Shown here piece by piece: positions 4,381 to 6,995 of a DNA stretch of 6,995 nucleotides (position 1 is the stretch's first letter; each line of letters starts with the position of its first letter). The translations under genes and the position numbers were made by a program. The notes below the pieces were generated by a model that was given only the letters and a program-made list of their open reading frames with translations, was not told the DNA's origin and did no database searches. The DNA comes from an uncultured Ardenticatenia bacterium. Lineage in GTDB: Bacteria > Chloroflexota > Anaerolineae > Promineifilales > Promineifilaceae. The DNA is taken from assembly GCA_937858165.1 (NCBI GenBank), contig CALLZA010000605.1:1-6995 (forward strand), in the 5' to 3' direction.

Positions 4381-6995
4381 ATGTCAGCGCGAATTCGTGC
4401 CCTGGCCACTCTCATTATCGTAACCACAGCCCTCTGGCTGGTTCTCGCGCCACAAACCGACGCTGCCCTCTCCGACGTGGCCATCAACGAAGTCTTGATC
4501 GGTAACGCTTCCACCAATCTCGATCCCACCTATACCAACTACTCCGCCTGGATCGAACTGTACAACAGCGGCACAGCGGCCGTCTCCGTGGGGGGTCTGC
4601 GCCTCGTCTCGCAGCGCGAAGGGCATGCGACAACCGACAGCTTCTTCCTGCCCAGCGGCACAAGTATCGCCCCCGGCGGCTATCTGCTCATCTGGGCCGA
4701 CGAAAAAAATAGCGGCCTGCACACGCCCTTTGAGCTGGATATGGACGGCGGGCTGATCGAGTTGCGCACCGCCGGCGGTGACCTCATCGACAGCGTCAAC
4801 CTCGACGCGCAGCAGCCGGACGTGGCCTATGGCCGGGCCGGCAGCGGCTGGGCCTACTACGACCAGCCCACGCCCGGCGCGGCCAACACCACGCCGCCCT
4901 TCGCCGACTTCGACTTCGCCGCCGCGCCCACCTTCTCCATGCCCGGCGGCCGCTACGCCGGCGCGCAATCCGTCGCCCTGAGCACCACCGAGCCGGGCGG
5001 CGTCGTCCGCTACACGCTCGATGGCTCCCAGCAGACGGCCGCCTCGCCCGCCTACAGCACCCCCCTGAACGTCAGCGCCATCACCGTCATCCGCGCGCGC
5101 ACCTTCGCCGCCGGCAAGATGACCAGCCCAACGGCCAGCAACACCTACCTCATCAACGCCCCCGCCTCGCTGACCATCGTCTCGCTGGCGACCGATCCGG
5201 CCCACATGTTCAGCAATACCATCGGTATCTACGTCCAGGGCAATAACGGTATCATCAAGTGTGGCAAGAAGGCCAACTGGAACCAGAGTTGGGAGCGCCC
5301 GGCCAGCATCGAAGTCTACAACGCCAGCGGCGCGCGCCTGATCGCCCAGGACATCGGCTTCGAAATTCACGGCAACTGCACCCGCAACCTGAAGCAAAAG
5401 TCATTCGAGTTGAAGTCGCGCAAGGTCTATGGCGACAACGACTTCAGCTACGCCTTCTTTAGCGACAAGCCGCTCAACGCCTACCGGCGGCTGTTGCTGC
5501 GCGCCGGCGGCCAGGACACCAAGAGCCTGTTGCGCGACATCCTCGGCCAGCAGTTGCTCGTCGATCGCATGGACATCGACCGCCAGGCCTATCGCCCGGC
5601 CCTGGTCTACATCAACGGCCAGTTCTGGGGTGTCTACGGCCTGCGCGAAAAGATGGACGAGGCCTTCGTCGAGAACAACTACGGGCTGGACGAGGAAACC
5701 GACTTCGACACCATCGACGACGATCTGACGCCCATGGCCGGCACCATCACCCGCTGGAACGAGTTTTACAACTACATCGCCAGCCACAACGCCGCCGACC
5801 CCGCCGTCTACGCCTACATCCAGACCCAGATGGACGTCAATGAGTTCATCAACTACCAGATTGCCGAAATCTACGCCGCCAATACCGACTGGCCGCACGG
5901 CAACATTCGCTACTGGCGGGCCTACGCCCCCGGCAGTCGCTGGCGCTGGATGCTCTTCGACATGGACTACTCCTTCTCGCTGAACACCGGTCCCGGCCAC
6001 AACACCCTGCGCCAGGCCATGTCCACCAAGAAGGCCTACGCCTACCACAGCCTCATCCTGCGCAAATTATGGGCCAACACGGAATTCCGCGCCCTCTTCG
6101 GGCAGCGTTTCGCCGTCCATCTGAACACCACCTACACCGCAGCGCGCGTCATTGACCACATCAACGCGCTGTCGGGAGCCATTGCCCCGGTGATACAGGC
6201 CCAAAGCCAACGCTGGGGCGCGCCCAAGTCTGTTGCCGCCTGGCAGACCGAACTGACCAAGCTGCGGACATTCGCCAACAAGCGCCAGGCTTACGTACGG
6301 ACTCACTTGAAGAACGAGCTTAGCGTGTCCGGCACGGCCGATCTGACCGTTCTCGTCAACGGACAGGGTCGGGTCAATGTCGCCGGTGTCCCTGTCGACG
6401 GCGGCTATAGCGGCCCGCACTTCGTCAACCTGCCCATTACCCTGGAAGCCGTGCCCAGCGCCGGGCAAGAGTTCGGCTACTGGCTGGAAACGGGCGACAC
6501 CAATCCGGTGATCACCGTCACGATGAGCGGCGCGACGACACGGACGGCCATCTTTGGCGAAGCACCGCCACCGCCCCCCCTGCCCGACATCGTCATCAAT
6601 GAGATTCACTATCGCCCCAACCCGGAGGCCGACGAACCGAACAAGGAGTTCATCGAGCTTTACCACGCCGGGGCAACAGCCGCCAACCTGAGCGGCTACA
6701 CCATCAGCGCCATCAGCTACACCTTCCCCACCGGCTCCGTGGTCGATCCCGGCGAGTACATCGTGGTGGCCGCCAACAGCGCCGACCCGGCCTACGCCGC
6801 CCTCGACGCGGACGACGTGTTCGACTGGGTCTGGGGCAGCGCCCACAACCAAAAGCTCAGCAACAGCCCGGAGGCCGTCAACCTGCGCCATAGCGACGGC
6901 CGCGAGGCCGACACAGTCACCTACGATGTCGAACTCCCCTGGCCCAAACCGCCCCACGGCCGCGATCCGTCCCTGTCGCTGCCCGACCGGTCGAC
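4381..6995 (+). CDS. Secreted CotH-kinase protein with lamin-tail and chitobiase-C-terminal-like domains (3' end outside window)
   Basis: Open from the ATG at 4381 to the window edge: 871 codons with no stop. GGAGG at 4371-4375 supports this start. Residues 1-29 are a signal peptide. Residues about 31-169 are a lamin-tail (LTD) domain (VAINEVL, WIELYN, GGYLLIW, PTPGAAN). Residues 183-257 match the chitobiase/beta-hexosaminidase C-terminal fold (PTFSMPGGRYAGAQSVAL, VRYTLDGS). Residues about 264-644 are a CotH kinase domain: FEIHGNCTRNLKQKSFELK (327-345), YINGQFWGVYGLREKMDE (410-427), NTDWPHGNIRYWR (501-513) and WRWMLFDMDYSF (521-532), whose acidic residues D527/D529 fit the metal-binding position. 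Residues about 645-728 resemble an InlB-type bacterial repeat, then a proline linker (729-733) and a second LTD from 736, cut by the edge. CotH enzymes are atypical protein kinases of the secretory type, known from Bacillus spore-coat phosphorylation; here there is no sign of sporulation genes. An extracellular kinase or surface-structural role is likely, substrate unknown. The only two cysteines seen, C294 and C333, are both in the kinase domain. Confidence 0.93.
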   Translation, partial: MSARIRALATLIIVTTALWLVLAPQTDAALSDVAINEVLIGNASTNLDPTYTNYSAWIELYNSGTAAVSVGGLRLVSQREGHATTDSFFLPSGTSIAPGGYLLIWADEKNSGLHTPFELDMDGGLIELRTAGGDLIDSVNLDAQQPDVAYGRAGSGWAYYDQPTPGAANTTPPFADFDFAAAPTFSMPGGRYAGAQSVALSTTEPGGVVRYTLDGSQQTAASPAYSTPLNVSAITVIRARTFAAGKMTSPTASNTYLINAPASLTIVSLATDPAHMFSNTIGIYVQGNNGIIKCGKKANWNQSWERPASIEVYNASGARLIAQDIGFEIHGNCTRNLKQKSFELKSRKVYGDNDFSYAFFSDKPLNAYRRLLLRAGGQDTKSLLRDILGQQLLVDRMDIDRQAYRPALVYINGQFWGVYGLREKMDEAFVENNYGLDEETDFDTIDDDLTPMAGTITRWNEFYNYIASHNAADPAVYAYIQTQMDVNEFINYQIAEIYAANTDWPHGNIRYWRAYAPGSRWRWMLFDMDYSFSLNTGPGHNTLRQAMSTKKAYAYHSLILRKLWANTEFRALFGQRFAVHLNTTYTAARVIDHINALSGAIAPVIQAQSQRWGAPKSVAAWQTELTKLRTFANKRQAYVRTHLKNELSVSGTADLTVLVNGQGRVNVAGVPVDGGYSGPHFVNLPITLEAVPSAGQEFGYWLETGDTNPVITVTMSGATTRTAIFGEAPPPPPLPDIVINEIHYRPNPEADEPNKEFIELYHAGATAANLSGYTISAISYTFPTGSVVDPGEYIVVAANSADPAYAALDADDVFDWVWGSAHNQKLSNSPEAVNLRHSDGREADTVTYDVELPWPKPPHGRDPSLSLPDRS

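Noticed and set aside
4384..6957. Minus-strand open frames of 337, 215 and 296 codons antisense to the CotH gene
   Set aside because: They lie opposite a continuous, domain-rich coding frame and show the same Gly/Val/Asp-rich shadow composition; none has recognisable motifs.
1..6995. CRISPR array, tRNA, rRNA, insertion sequence or defence system
   Set aside because: No regularly spaced repeats, cloverleaf or transposase-like coding sequence was seen; the whole window is accounted for by three exported-protein genes and their intergenic regions.

Overview
The window is GC-rich bacterial DNA carrying three genes, all for exported proteins. One is complete (an HtrA-type lipoprotein protease) and two run off the window edges (a large secreted multidomain protein on the minus strand at the left, and a secreted CotH-kinase protein on the plus strand at the right). 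Large Ala/Pro/Thr-rich extracellular proteins built from lamin-tail, CotH, chitobiase-C-terminal and carboxypeptidase-regulatory-like modules, together with a hydrophobic FLPV-type segment near the end of the left protein, suggest a filamentous Chloroflexota bacterium (Anaerolineae, Caldilineae or Ardenticatenia type). This assignment rests on protein style only; no rRNA or marker gene is present.

Layout: positions 2413 to 1 (minus) form one uninterrupted frame of at least 804 codons with a signal peptide, a beta-rich N-terminal region, a carboxypeptidase-regulatory-like domain, a central domain with two HEND motifs, and a beta-rich C-terminal region cut by the window edge. Positions 2414-2779 are a divergent intergenic region. 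They hold a candidate promoter and a CRP/FNR-like inverted repeat for the minus gene, then a 71-nt G-free C-rich tract and two inverted repeats in front of the protease gene. Positions 2780-4075 (plus) encode the protease. Positions 4076-4380 hold two terminator-like hairpins, a perfect 14-bp palindrome and three direct repeats spaced about one helical turn apart. Positions 4381 to the end (plus) encode at least 871 residues of the CotH protein.

The three genes appear to be separate transcription units: the first two are divergent, and the second and third are separated by hairpins and a regulatory-looking leader. All three have a strong Shine-Dalgarno sequence about 5 nt from the ATG. They share a location, at or outside the membrane: a quality-control protease, a candidate extracellular protein kinase and a large secreted protein of unknown function. 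A functional link is only an inference from proximity.

No tRNA, rRNA, CRISPR array, insertion sequence or defence cassette was recognised. The least explained parts are the HEND-containing domain of the left protein and the densely patterned intergenic regions.
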